Of a stretch of DNA of 57,478 nt, positions 7,703 to 15,854 are shown piece by piece. The notes beneath the pieces were generated by a model, which saw nothing but the letters and a program-made list of their open reading frames with translations, had not been told where the DNA came from and searched no databases. Every line of letters begins with the position of its first letter. The first letter of the stretch is position 1. A program made the position numbers and the translations under genes. Source of the stretch: an uncultured Gammaproteobacteria bacterium. Its GTDB lineage: Bacteria; Pseudomonadota; Gammaproteobacteria; Arenicellales; CAJQKF01. The stretch is taken from positions 1 to 57,478 of the forward strand of contig CAJQKF010000005.1 in NCBI GenBank assembly GCA_905478855.1, written 5' to 3'.

Positions 7703-9691
7703 ATGACTACTTTTAAAAATCTTAAAAACCCGATTCGACTTGGTAATAAAACTCTAAAAAACAGAATCGTGTTTGGTGCCCATACCGCAAACATGTCAGA
7801 GAACGGACTGCCAGGCAAGCGACATCAAGCTTACTATGAAGAGCGTGCCATAGGCGGTGCAGCTATGATAGTGGTGGAGCCCATGCCGGTTCATGCTGCG
7901 GCAGTGCTTACTCGTGGAAACTTCCTGCCTAACAACGACGCTGTAATTCCACACTTCAAGAAAATCACTACGGCTTGTAAGCGACATGACTGTGTGATGA
8001 TTCAACAACTCTACCATGTCGGTCAACATGGGGATGCAGACCTGTCCTATCATGCTAATTGGAGTCCTTCCGGTGGCAACTCTTACCATGACTCGGACGG
8101 TAGTCATGTTATGTCGACAACAGAGATAGAAGATACCATTGAAAGTTTTGCCCTGGCCGCCCTGCGTTGCAAAAAGGCAGGATTTGATGGCGTTGAAGTC
8201 TGGGCCCAGTATCACTCGCTACTTGACCAGTTTTGGTCACCCTGGTCTAACCAACGTGAAGATGAATGGGGAGGTTCGTTACTCAACAGGCTACGCCTGT
8301 CTGATCGTATTTTTAACACCATACGAAATCTATGTGGTGACGATTTCATTATCGGCTTCTCGGTTAGCGAATACGATAGCGCACCCAACGTGCTAACACT
8401 TTCTGAGCAACTTGAGATCATCGCCTATCACGACCAAAAGCATCAGTTTGACTATATTTCCTGCACACGTGGTGGATATATGGATTATGACCGGCTGATG
8501 CCAACATTCGTGCATGCGGAAAATCTAGCCATCGATTTTTCTGAAGCGGTCAAAGATGTCGTTAAAAATGCACTCGTCACTGCTGAAAACCATATAAGAA
8601 CTCCGCAAAACGCAGACTATGCTATCGGTTTCGGAGCATGTGATCTAGTTTCAATTGTACGTGGACAAATTGCCGATCCTCATTGGGTGCATAAGGCCCT
8701 AAGCGAGCGTGATGAAGATATACGAGGTTGTATATCTTGTAATCAAATGTGTTGGGGACGACGCTCACGTGATTATTGGATTTCCTGTTTAGTAAATCCA
8801 ACCGCTGGACGCGAGTTCGAAACCGGAGGTGACCGCTTCAACCAAACGGAACAGGCTAAAAACATATTGATCATTGGAGCCGGGCCCGCCGGCCTTGAGT
8901 GCGCACGATCCGCAGCAGAACGGGGACACAATGTTACCTTATGTGAAGCCAGCAACGAACTGGGTGGCCAATTTCGTTTAGCAGGACTCGCGCCACGTCG
9001 AGGTCAGATTACCGACTTACTCAATTGGTACCAGAGACAGCTGAATAGGTTAAATGTAAATGTTTACTACAACACTTACATGGAGTCCAATGACGTGTCC
9101 CAGTTCGAACCCGATAGTGTGATATTGGCTACCGGTTCTGTTCCGCGTGAGAATGGTCTACAACGCTGGCGAATGGATGTTGATAAACTGCCGGGGTTCG
9201 AACACGGTAATATTTTTTCACCCGAAGACGTTTTTCGTAAACAAGCTCGTATCGATGGTGATGTAATCGTAGTCGACGAAGGTGGAAACTGGCGCGGGTT
9301 GGGAACAGCGTGGCAACTCGCTAAAAACGGACATAACGTAACTATCGTTACGCCCGACGCCTATGTAGGCAAAGAACTTACACGTACCAGTGCGGATTTT
9401 CCTATTCGTAAGCAATTAGCGAAACTGGGGGTTAAATTTAAAGTCGAATCTGTCATTCAACATTGGACTGGAGATAGTGCCGACGTACGTTCCTTGCTTG
9501 ATAGCTCGGTAGAAACCATTACGGCAAGCGCTATTGTATTTGCCACGACCAATATAGCACTAAATGACATAGAACTAGACCTGCGAAAACAACAACGTCC
9601 ATATAAAACTTTTTCTATTGGCGATTGCGTGGCACCACGACAGGCCCCGTATGCGTTCTACGATGGACGCATGATGGGTTTAAAGCTTTAG
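7703..9691 (+). CDS. TMADH-like NADH:flavin oxidoreductase with FMN, 4Fe-4S and FAD/NAD domains
   Basis: A 662-residue enzyme of the trimethylamine dehydrogenase / 2,4-dienoyl-CoA reductase / N-methylproline demethylase group. The N-terminal old-yellow-enzyme barrel begins NPIRLGNKTLKNRIVFGAH and contains the barrel motif GFDGVEVWAQYHSLLDQF and REDEWGGSLLNR. The iron-sulfur motif is CISCNQMC followed by a fourth Cys (YWISCLVNPTAG). A Rossmann domain starts at ILIIGAGPAGLECARSA, and a second nucleotide-binding segment follows near the middle of the C-terminal half. Family members reduce enoyl systems or demethylate N-methyl compounds; the substrate cannot be read. The CoA ligase and hydratase genes directly downstream favour a CoA-linked route. 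Confidence 0.85.
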   Translation: MTTFKNLKNPIRLGNKTLKNRIVFGAHTANMSENGLPGKRHQAYYEERAIGGAAMIVVEPMPVHAAAVLTRGNFLPNNDAVIPHFKKITTACKRHDCVMIQQLYHVGQHGDADLSYHANWSPSGGNSYHDSDGSHVMSTTEIEDTIESFALAALRCKKAGFDGVEVWAQYHSLLDQFWSPWSNQREDEWGGSLLNRLRLSDRIFNTIRNLCGDDFIIGFSVSEYDSAPNVLTLSEQLEIIAYHDQKHQFDYISCTRGGYMDYDRLMPTFVHAENLAIDFSEAVKDVVKNALVTAENHIRTPQNADYAIGFGACDLVSIVRGQIADPHWVHKALSERDEDIRGCISCNQMCWGRRSRDYWISCLVNPTAGREFETGGDRFNQTEQAKNILIIGAGPAGLECARSAAERGHNVTLCEASNELGGQFRLAGLAPRRGQITDLLNWYQRQLNRLNVNVYYNTYMESNDVSQFEPDSVILATGSVPRENGLQRWRMDVDKLPGFEHGNIFSPEDVFRKQARIDGDVIVVDEGGNWRGLGTAWQLAKNGHNVTIVTPDAYVGKELTRTSADFPIRKQLAKLGVKFKVESVIQHWTGDSADVRSLLDSSVETITASAIVFATTNIALNDIELDLRKQQRPYKTFSIGDCVAPRQAPYAFYDGRMMGLKL

Positions 9692-9743
9692 CGACGGTGT
9701 TAAAGCGAAAATTTAATTGTGAGTTAATACTTAAAAATAAGCA

Positions 9744-11054
9744 ATGACAAAAACACCGATTAAACGAGATGCAGATTTTCTGCCACTGGAAGAACTTAAA
9801 AAAGTCCAGCAACAGCGGTGGTATATCCAAGCCGATTATGTAAAAGCTCACTCTTCCTTTTATAAGCAACACTTGAGAAACGAGGAACTACCCCAATCAC
9901 TTAACCGGCTGGAAAGGCTACCTTTTACAACTAAAGAACATCTGCGACACGACCAGCAAAAACATCATCCTTTTGGAAGCTATCTTGCTGCTGAAGAAAA
10001 AAATATTGTTCGCATGCACCGCACGTCCGGCACTAGCGGTACGGCGATGAATCTGGCATTAACTGCCACCGATGCACAAATTACTGCCATTGTTGGCGGG
10101 CGTGCACAGCGGGCTTCCGGCTTAACAGACAACCATCGGGTGGTGCATTGCCTCAACTATAAGCTATGGATGGGTGGCTTTACAGACCACACCACCCTTG
10201 AAGAAACTGGCGCAATGGTTTTCCCCTATGGTGTGGGTGGAACCGAAGGTTTAATTCAACTGATACAGGACATGAACATAAACGCCATCTCCTGCACACC
10301 ATCCTACCCTGCCGTTTTAGAACAAGTCATAGAAACTTCCTTTTCCGGGCTACGACCTGATCAGCTCGGTCTAAAACTTGGTTTATTTGGAGGAGAACCC
10401 GGACTAGACGACCCCGCATTCAAACAACGTTTAGAAAACACGTGGGGCTTTCAGGCACGTAACTCGAACTATGGTGTAACCGATGTATTGTGCAATTTTG
10501 CCGGTCAAACTACACGAGACAATGATTTACATTTTATGGCAATGGATGTCCTTTATCCTGAGCTTATCGACCCTGAAACAGGTGACAATAAGCTATGGAA
10601 GGAAGGCGAGACGGGTGAATTGGTGCTTACACATTTATATAAGCAAGCGCAGCCGTTAATTCGCTTTCGTACCAACGACATCATTCAATTAACCGGTGTT
10701 GATACAGCAAGCTGCGGCCGAACAACCCCACGTTTCAAAGTTATCGGCAGAAGCGACGACATGATCGTGGTTCGCGGAATAAATGTATTTCCAACTATGC
10801 TTGCATCCGTTATCAATCAAAATAAAGGCTGTTCCGGAGAGTACCGGATAACACTCGATCAGCCACCACCCTACAATCTTTTAAATATCGAGATCGAACG
10901 ATCGAAGAAAGGCTCGCTTAAGGATAGCTTAAAAGAAGAACTTGAGCAGACAATAAAAGACACCATTGGCATCCGAACGATAGTTAAACTACTAGGCTAT
11001 AACAGTCTGCCTAGAACCGAAGGTAAAACCAAACGGGTAATTCGAAATTTTTAA
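9744..11054 (+). CDS. PaaK-like AMP-forming CoA ligase
   Basis: A 436-residue adenylate-forming enzyme of the phenylacetate-CoA ligase family. The phosphate-binding loop is TSGTSGTAM, followed downstream by LGLFGGEPGL and NSNYGVTDV (motifs for adenine and substrate binding), GETGELVLTHL, LIRFRTNDII, and the hinge/C-terminal RFKVIGRSDDMIVVRGINVFP. It would form an acyl- or aroyl-CoA from the acid, ATP and CoA in the cytosol. PaaK relatives activate phenylacetate, anthranilate and other aromatic acids; the substrate is not determined here. It lies 52 bases after the TMADH-like gene and 4 bases before the hydratase gene, so the three are very likely one operon. Confidence 0.87.
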   Translation: MTKTPIKRDADFLPLEELKKVQQQRWYIQADYVKAHSSFYKQHLRNEELPQSLNRLERLPFTTKEHLRHDQQKHHPFGSYLAAEEKNIVRMHRTSGTSGTAMNLALTATDAQITAIVGGRAQRASGLTDNHRVVHCLNYKLWMGGFTDHTTLEETGAMVFPYGVGGTEGLIQLIQDMNINAISCTPSYPAVLEQVIETSFSGLRPDQLGLKLGLFGGEPGLDDPAFKQRLENTWGFQARNSNYGVTDVLCNFAGQTTRDNDLHFMAMDVLYPELIDPETGDNKLWKEGETGELVLTHLYKQAQPLIRFRTNDIIQLTGVDTASCGRTTPRFKVIGRSDDMIVVRGINVFPTMLASVINQNKGCSGEYRITLDQPPPYNLLNIEIERSKKGSLKDSLKEELEQTIKDTIGIRTIVKLLGYNSLPRTEGKTKRVIRNF

Positions 11055-11058
11055 TATT

Positions 11059-11814
11059 ATGAAACTCAACACTGTAAAAATAAACACCGAAAAATCAATT
11101 TGCACCATAACATTAAATCGTCCAGACTGTTTAAATGCGATGAATCGTCAACTGATAGCCGACGTAGCAACCGCATTCGACTATGCGAATTCTGACGAGC
11201 ACGTACGTGTTATTATTTTTACGGGTGAAGGCCGTGCTTTTTGTGCTGGAGATGATCGCAATGAACATACACACCCTGCCAACGAGAATGAAGCAAGAGC
11301 ATTTGTTAAGGCCATACAACGCGTTACTGAATCCATAGTTTTGGCTGACAAGTTGGTAGTTGGAGCAATCAACGGGTGGGCCGTGGGTGGTGGTTTCGAG
11401 TGGGCCATTAATTGTGATTTTTCTATCTGGTCTAGAGATGCAAAAGCATTTTTCCCAGAAGTCAGTTTAAATTTATTTGTAACTGGGGCAGTCACAAGCT
11501 TACTACCTGCGCTAGTGGGTCTTAACAAAGCCCGAGAAATGTTTTTTCTAGGAGAGCACTATAATGCCGATGACCTATTACACATGGGCATTGCAAGGAA
11601 GGTAGTCGCCCCTGATGCATTAAAAGCCGAGGCTATACTCCTCGCAGAAAAACTTGCTGAATTACCAACACTCTCAAGCCGGGCAATGAAACGTGTGTTG
11701 AACCAAACTGCAGTAAACTCAATCAAAAATGCACTGCAGTTAGAAACAGAAGCGACAATATCTGGATTTATGGATCCAGAGACGACAAGATTATTGAAAG
11801 ATTTTTCTAGTTAG
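11059..11814 (+). CDS. Enoyl-CoA hydratase/isomerase family protein
   Basis: A 251-residue crotonase-fold protein. Oxyanion-hole segments are GRAFCAGDD and NGWAVGGGFEWAINCD, and the second acidic position appears in FFPEVSLNL. The motif ARKVVAPDAL and the C-terminal helix with LSSRAMKRVLN are typical. It would hydrate or isomerise a CoA thioester made by the ligase immediately upstream. The gene starts 4 bases after the ligase stop. The lack of an acyl-CoA dehydrogenase in this small operon suggests the TMADH-like flavoenzyme performs the redox step (inference). Confidence 0.88.
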   Translation: MKLNTVKINTEKSICTITLNRPDCLNAMNRQLIADVATAFDYANSDEHVRVIIFTGEGRAFCAGDDRNEHTHPANENEARAFVKAIQRVTESIVLADKLVVGAINGWAVGGGFEWAINCDFSIWSRDAKAFFPEVSLNLFVTGAVTSLLPALVGLNKAREMFFLGEHYNADDLLHMGIARKVVAPDALKAEAILLAEKLAELPTLSSRAMKRVLNQTAVNSIKNALQLETEATISGFMDPETTRLLKDFSS

Positions 11815-12281
11815 GAATAAGATAACTTGCACGAAAGCTTCTCTGTGAAACTTACAGAAAAAATTTTGAGAGAATACATTCAAATGGAGAACAATCAGAT
11901 GTAATTTGAAAGCGGGATATAGTGAATCTGAACCATATGGAATTGTGCATGAGATAGGAATTCATTCTACTAATACGTTAATAACAACGTAGTTATCGAG
12001 GTTGCTTATAGACTAATCAGCATATAGCAGAACGCCTACCCATATAAATTCACCGCTTCGTTAATCTATTTCAAATAAACTAACCAAAGAAAGTATTTGA
12101 CGTAAACTACCAATCTAATTAGCTCATCTAGATTTCTAGTTTCAGAACCATGGATGGCAGTGATACCACGAAGGTTGATCTTATTAAATAATTTGATCGT
12201 TTTGCAAACATACGAACTCACTCGTACAATTGCGCTAAACATTTCCCAATACTGAATCACGAACCTAACCGATCGAGAGTC
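11815..12281. other. 467-bp region without a supported gene
   Basis: AT-rich, with stop codons in all frames. On the minus strand a short frame (12066-12293) contains INLRGITAIHGSETRNLDEL, which faintly recalls the C-terminal part of zinc-type alcohol dehydrogenases (R-G-I-x-V-G-S-R-x-x-x-E). It lacks the rest of such a gene and overlaps the start of the next one, so at most it is a relic. Promoter elements for the DUF1989 gene must lie here but none could be fixed. Confidence 0.4.
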
Positions 12282-13127
12282 ATGACAAGCCAACCATCTG
12301 ACGCCAGCTCCCGCAAAGCAGCCAAGCCTATTGTCTGCTATACCGTCGAAAATTTGCCACCGTTTGATAAACCCTTCTATGAACTAGCACGAACCGGTAT
12401 GCAAAAGATAGATGAAGTAATGGTTCCCCCAAGAGATGCAGGTACCTTTAAGGTGCCGGCTGGACATTTATTCCGAATAAGCAGTGTCGAGGGATCCCAG
12501 GTGGGTGATTTGAATTTATGGAACGCTCACGACCTAAACGAGCGCTTCTTTAGCGGAAAGACACGCCAACTACACGCTAGCCACCTGACTACAGGTGATC
12601 GTTTGTGGAGCAACTTACCGAGCTTACGACCTATGGCCACCATAACGCACGATACGTTAGATTGGTACGGTTGGGATGAAGATGGTGGCGGTGTTCATGA
12701 TGTTATCGGTACACGATGCGATCCTTACACGAACTATATGCTTAGTGGTGTGGATTACCATTATTGCTGTCATTCAAATCTAACCCGTGCGCTTGCGGCC
12801 TATACAGGGAAAAAACCTGCCGTAGTTGAACATCATATACACGATGTGCTTAATGTTTTCATGTGCACCGGTTTTACCCTAGATACCCATCAATATTTCA
12901 TGAAAGCAAGCCCTGTTAGGCCGGGTGACTATATTGAATTCTTTGCTGAAATTGATTTGTTGGGCGCCCTTTCCACTTGTCCTGGTGGTGATTGCAGCAG
13001 TAGCCACTCCGATGACACCACACCTTGCTATCCATTGCATGTGGAAATATTTAAACCAGTCGATGGTGTGCTGGAAAATTGGCAACCAGCTACACGCAGT
13101 GGCTATTCAAAAACCCACGGCCTTTGA
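12282..13127 (+). CDS. Stand-alone DUF1989 (urea carboxylase-associated family) protein
   Basis: A 281-residue single-domain DUF1989 protein. The core is recognisable: GSQVGDLNLWNA, then the SNLPSLRPMATITHDT segment, then GTRCDPYT and YHYCCHSNLTRAL, ending with a TCPGGDC motif. Cys146 and Cys162 are 16 residues apart, the same spacing as two cysteines in the DUF1989 domain of the Tdm homologue at 41 kb, so a metal (zinc) site is likely, with Cys233 or Cys238 as a third ligand. DUF1989 proteins often accompany urea or guanidine carboxylases, but none is seen here. It converges on the thiolase gene. Confidence 0.85.
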   Translation: MTSQPSDASSRKAAKPIVCYTVENLPPFDKPFYELARTGMQKIDEVMVPPRDAGTFKVPAGHLFRISSVEGSQVGDLNLWNAHDLNERFFSGKTRQLHASHLTTGDRLWSNLPSLRPMATITHDTLDWYGWDEDGGGVHDVIGTRCDPYTNYMLSGVDYHYCCHSNLTRALAAYTGKKPAVVEHHIHDVLNVFMCTGFTLDTHQYFMKASPVRPGDYIEFFAEIDLLGALSTCPGGDCSSSHSDDTTPCYPLHVEIFKPVDGVLENWQPATRSGYSKTHGL

Positions 13128-13226
13128 TAATATAGATCACAATAGAAAACAATGACTCTATCATCTGGCAATACAATAGACTGGACTGAAAACCTGAAAA
13201 AGCACCTAAAGGTAAAACAGTAAAAA

Positions 13227-14432
13227 CTAAGGTTTCTCTAGCGCTATAGCAATACCCTGCCCCACTCCAATACACATGGTTGCTAATGCTCGGCTACCGG
13301 AGCCCATGGATAATTGCAACGCAGCTGAACCGGTTATTCGTGCACCAGACATACCCAGTGGATGGCCTAGGGCGATAGCGCCGCCATTTGGGTTAACATG
13401 GGCCGCATCGTCCGAAATATTCAGATCCCTAAGCACTGCCAGTGCCTGACTGGCAAACGCCTCATTTAACTCGATAATATCGAAATCCTGAGGTGTTAGT
13501 CCCATATGTGCACATAATTTACGTGTTGCCGGTGCAGGCCCAAAACCCATAATACGAGGCTCTACGCCGGCAGTGGCGCCAGCTGATATTTTTACGAGAG
13601 GTGTTAATCCGTTTCGCGCTGCAGCTTCTGCTGACGCTATGATCAAAGCTGCTGCTCCATCATTAACGCCACTGGCGTTTCCTGCCGTGATAGTTCCGTT
13701 TTGTCGAAAGGGTGTCGCTAAAGTTGCTAATTTTTCTACCGTTGTTCCAGCACGCGGGTGCTCATCATGCTCAACAAGCAACGCATCTCCGCGACGCTGG
13801 GGTATCAATACCGGTGTAATTTCAAGAGATAGTCGTCCACTTTCTTGAGCAGAAACGGCTTTTCTTTGAGATTCCGCGGCAAAAACATCTTGGTCCTGTC
13901 GACTAATAGTAAACTCTTCCGCAACATTTTCACCCGTTTCAGGCATGGAATCAACACCATACATTTTTTTCATTGACGGATTAATAAAACGCCATCCCAA
14001 AGTGGTATCAAAAATTTCGGCTCGACGGGAAAATGCAGCATCGGGCTTGGGCTGCACCAATGGTGCCCGTGACATATTCTCCACACCACCTGCAAGAACA
14101 AATTCTGCATCACCCGATTTTATCGCTCGAGCTGCTGCGAGAATGGCATCCATGCCGGAACCACATAGTCGATTGATCGTTACAGCCGGTATGTTCGTCG
14201 GCAAACCTGATAACAAGAGAGCCATGCGCGCAACATTACGATTGTCTTCACCGGCTTGATTGGCACAACCACAATAAAAGTCATCAACCGACTCCCAATC
14301 AACTCCACCATTTCTCTGCATAAGCGCACGTAATGGAATAGCCGCTAGATCATCTGTGCGAACTGACGACAGGCTACCTCCATATCGACCAATAGGCGTT
14401 CGTATATAGTCACAAATGTAAGCATCTTTCAT
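13227..14432 (-). CDS. pcaF: Acetyl-CoA acetyltransferase, 3-oxoadipyl-CoA thiolase type
   Basis: A 401-residue thiolase. The nucleophilic Cys90 sits in NRLCGSGMDAI; the base motifs are GGAIALGHPLG and CIGVGQG near the C-terminus. The opening DAYICDYIRTPIGRYGGSL and YCGCANQAGEDNRNVARMA closely follow 3-oxoadipyl-CoA thiolases (PcaF/PaaJ), which give succinyl-CoA and acetyl-CoA. The gene is last in the minus-strand catabolic set starting with kynureninase, 44 bases after pcaD. No 3-oxoadipate CoA-transferase (PcaIJ) is in the window, so the CoA donor step must be elsewhere. Confidence 0.92.
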   Translation of the reverse strand: MKDAYICDYIRTPIGRYGGSLSSVRTDDLAAIPLRALMQRNGGVDWESVDDFYCGCANQAGEDNRNVARMALLLSGLPTNIPAVTINRLCGSGMDAILAAARAIKSGDAEFVLAGGVENMSRAPLVQPKPDAAFSRRAEIFDTTLGWRFINPSMKKMYGVDSMPETGENVAEEFTISRQDQDVFAAESQRKAVSAQESGRLSLEITPVLIPQRRGDALLVEHDEHPRAGTTVEKLATLATPFRQNGTITAGNASGVNDGAAALIIASAEAAARNGLTPLVKISAGATAGVEPRIMGFGPAPATRKLCAHMGLTPQDFDIIELNEAFASQALAVLRDLNISDDAAHVNPNGGAIALGHPLGMSGARITGSAALQLSMGSGSRALATMCIGVGQGIAIALEKP

Positions 14433-14476
14433 AGTAGTAATATCGATGAATTTAAAATCGAATCTGACGTAATAGC

Positions 14477-15268
14477 CTAACTAAGGTTTACGCGAAAGAA
14501 TGCGTGCATTAACGTGACCAACCGATCAGGCTGATCAATGCAGGGAAGATGGCCGGCACCCGGAATGATTTCGAATTGTGCATTCTGCATGCTATCAGCA
14601 AGATCTTTAACAACTTCTGGTGTGGTGGAACCATCCTCTTCACCAACGATAACCAACGCCGGTTGGGTTAACGCTTCGGTTGCCGCAGTATAGTCAGTAT
14701 CGCGAATTGCTTGCATGGTGCCAACGAAGCCATCCAGCGGTGTACGCACCAGCATATTTCTCCATAGCCCTAATTCCGCGGTTCGTTCCGAGCGAAACTG
14801 TTGCGCAAACCAGCGCTCCATCGTGCCATCCGCCAACGCTTCGATACCACCCGCCTGAGCCATACCAATACGTGTATTCCACATATCTGTAGTGCCAATT
14901 CGTGCGGCTGTATCGCACAAAACAACAGCCTTTACTCTATCCGGTTCCCGTGCTGCTACACCTTGAGCAATTAGGCCTCCAACGGAATCACCGCAGACCA
15001 CAACTTTCTCTGCCTCAACATGGTTGAGTAAGGCTATTAAATCATAGACATGCTGATCCATAGTGTAAGGTGCGGCAGGGGCAGAAGATAATCCGTGACC
15101 GCGTTTATCGTACATTAGAATAGAAAAATGATCACTAAATGCTGGTGCCACCCGATCCCAGATACGCATATCAGTACCTAGAGAGTTAGAAAAAGCCAGA
15201 ACCGTGGCTCCAGGCTTAGCGATAAACTTATAGTGAATTAACTCACCGTTAGTTTCAAATGTTTGCAT
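14477..15268 (-). CDS. pcaD: 3-oxoadipate enol-lactonase-like alpha/beta hydrolase
   Basis: A 263-residue alpha/beta hydrolase. The nucleophile elbow is GDSVGG (Ser95), preceded by SNSLGTDMRIWD and YDKRGHGLSS, and followed by the acid in VGEEDGSTTPE and the catalytic His in IPGAGHLPCID. This pattern and DTAARIGTTDMWNTRI are typical of PcaD, which opens 3-oxoadipate enol-lactone to 3-oxoadipate. Start is the ATG at 15268 (MQTFE); a longer frame upstream has no family match. Position beside PcaF supports a beta-ketoadipate-type lower pathway. Confidence 0.87.
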   Translation of the reverse strand: MQTFETNGELIHYKFIAKPGATVLAFSNSLGTDMRIWDRVAPAFSDHFSILMYDKRGHGLSSAPAAPYTMDQHVYDLIALLNHVEAEKVVVCGDSVGGLIAQGVAAREPDRVKAVVLCDTAARIGTTDMWNTRIGMAQAGGIEALADGTMERWFAQQFRSERTAELGLWRNMLVRTPLDGFVGTMQAIRDTDYTAATEALTQPALVIVGEEDGSTTPEVVKDLADSMQNAQFEIIPGAGHLPCIDQPDRLVTLMHAFFRVNLS

Positions 15269-15369
15269 GGTATATCTCAGCGGGAATGTGCCATATTTAA
15301 AACTTCCTGCAGCTACTCTATTCAGTTTTATAATCAGGAAAACAAAGAGCAACAATATGGTTGAACAAT

Positions 15370-15699
15370 CTACTCTTCCTCATCAGGAACAGATATACCG
15401 ACAACCACCAGACCGTTCACTATCTTCGCAGGGTATCTTTTAAGCACTAGATTTCGATCTTCTACTTTACAACCCGTTTTTATCTCGAATGCGCCATCAC
15501 ACTCAGGGCAAACAATATGATCATCCTCAACAAACCCCTCAGATAATACGCCCTTTTTGCAAAAGCATTCATCGGCAGTGGCCAAGAATCGACCAGCAAG
15601 CTTGTACAGCGCAATAGGAAAACCATCCAGTTCAACCTGAAGAACTTCGTCGTCGTCAATATCGTGAATGGTCGCTACTTCGAGCCAACGCTTTGCCAT
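15370..15699 (-). CDS. Rieske-fold ferredoxin-like protein with four Cys in place of Cys2His2
   Basis: A 109-residue protein with the length and strand order of Rieske-type ferredoxins (BphF/NdoA class): RWLEVATIHDI, EVELDGFPIALYKLAGRFLAT, then the two ligand loops and a C-terminal Val-rich strand. Normal loops are C-x-H and C-x-x-H; here they are ECFCKKG (Cys45, Cys47) and CPECDGAFEIKTG (Cys64, Cys67), so both histidines are cysteine. The protein could bind an all-Cys 2Fe-2S cluster, another metal such as zinc, or nothing. Start is ATG 15699 after a GGAG; the TTG further upstream is less likely. It sits between the flavoprotein and pcaD genes, suggesting an electron-transfer partner (inference). 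Confidence 0.75.
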   Translation of the reverse strand: MAKRWLEVATIHDIDDDEVLQVELDGFPIALYKLAGRFLATADECFCKKGVLSEGFVEDDHIVCPECDGAFEIKTGCKVEDRNLVLKRYPAKIVNGLVVVGISVPDEEE

Positions 15700-15854
15700 T
15701 TTTACGTAATTCTCCAATACCGTTTAATAGAATCGATTATGTCAGTCATGAGTCTTACCAGAATAAACAGTTTATTTCTATTCTTTCCGGTATTTTTCTT
15801 TTAATTATGTGGGTACCACATTAACTCTCCACATCCAATAATAAGTATTAGCAA

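Noticed and set aside
12066..12293. Minus-strand frame with a faint zinc-alcohol-dehydrogenase-like patch
   Set aside because: Only about 20 residues recall the family, the rest does not, and it overlaps the start of the DUF1989 gene.
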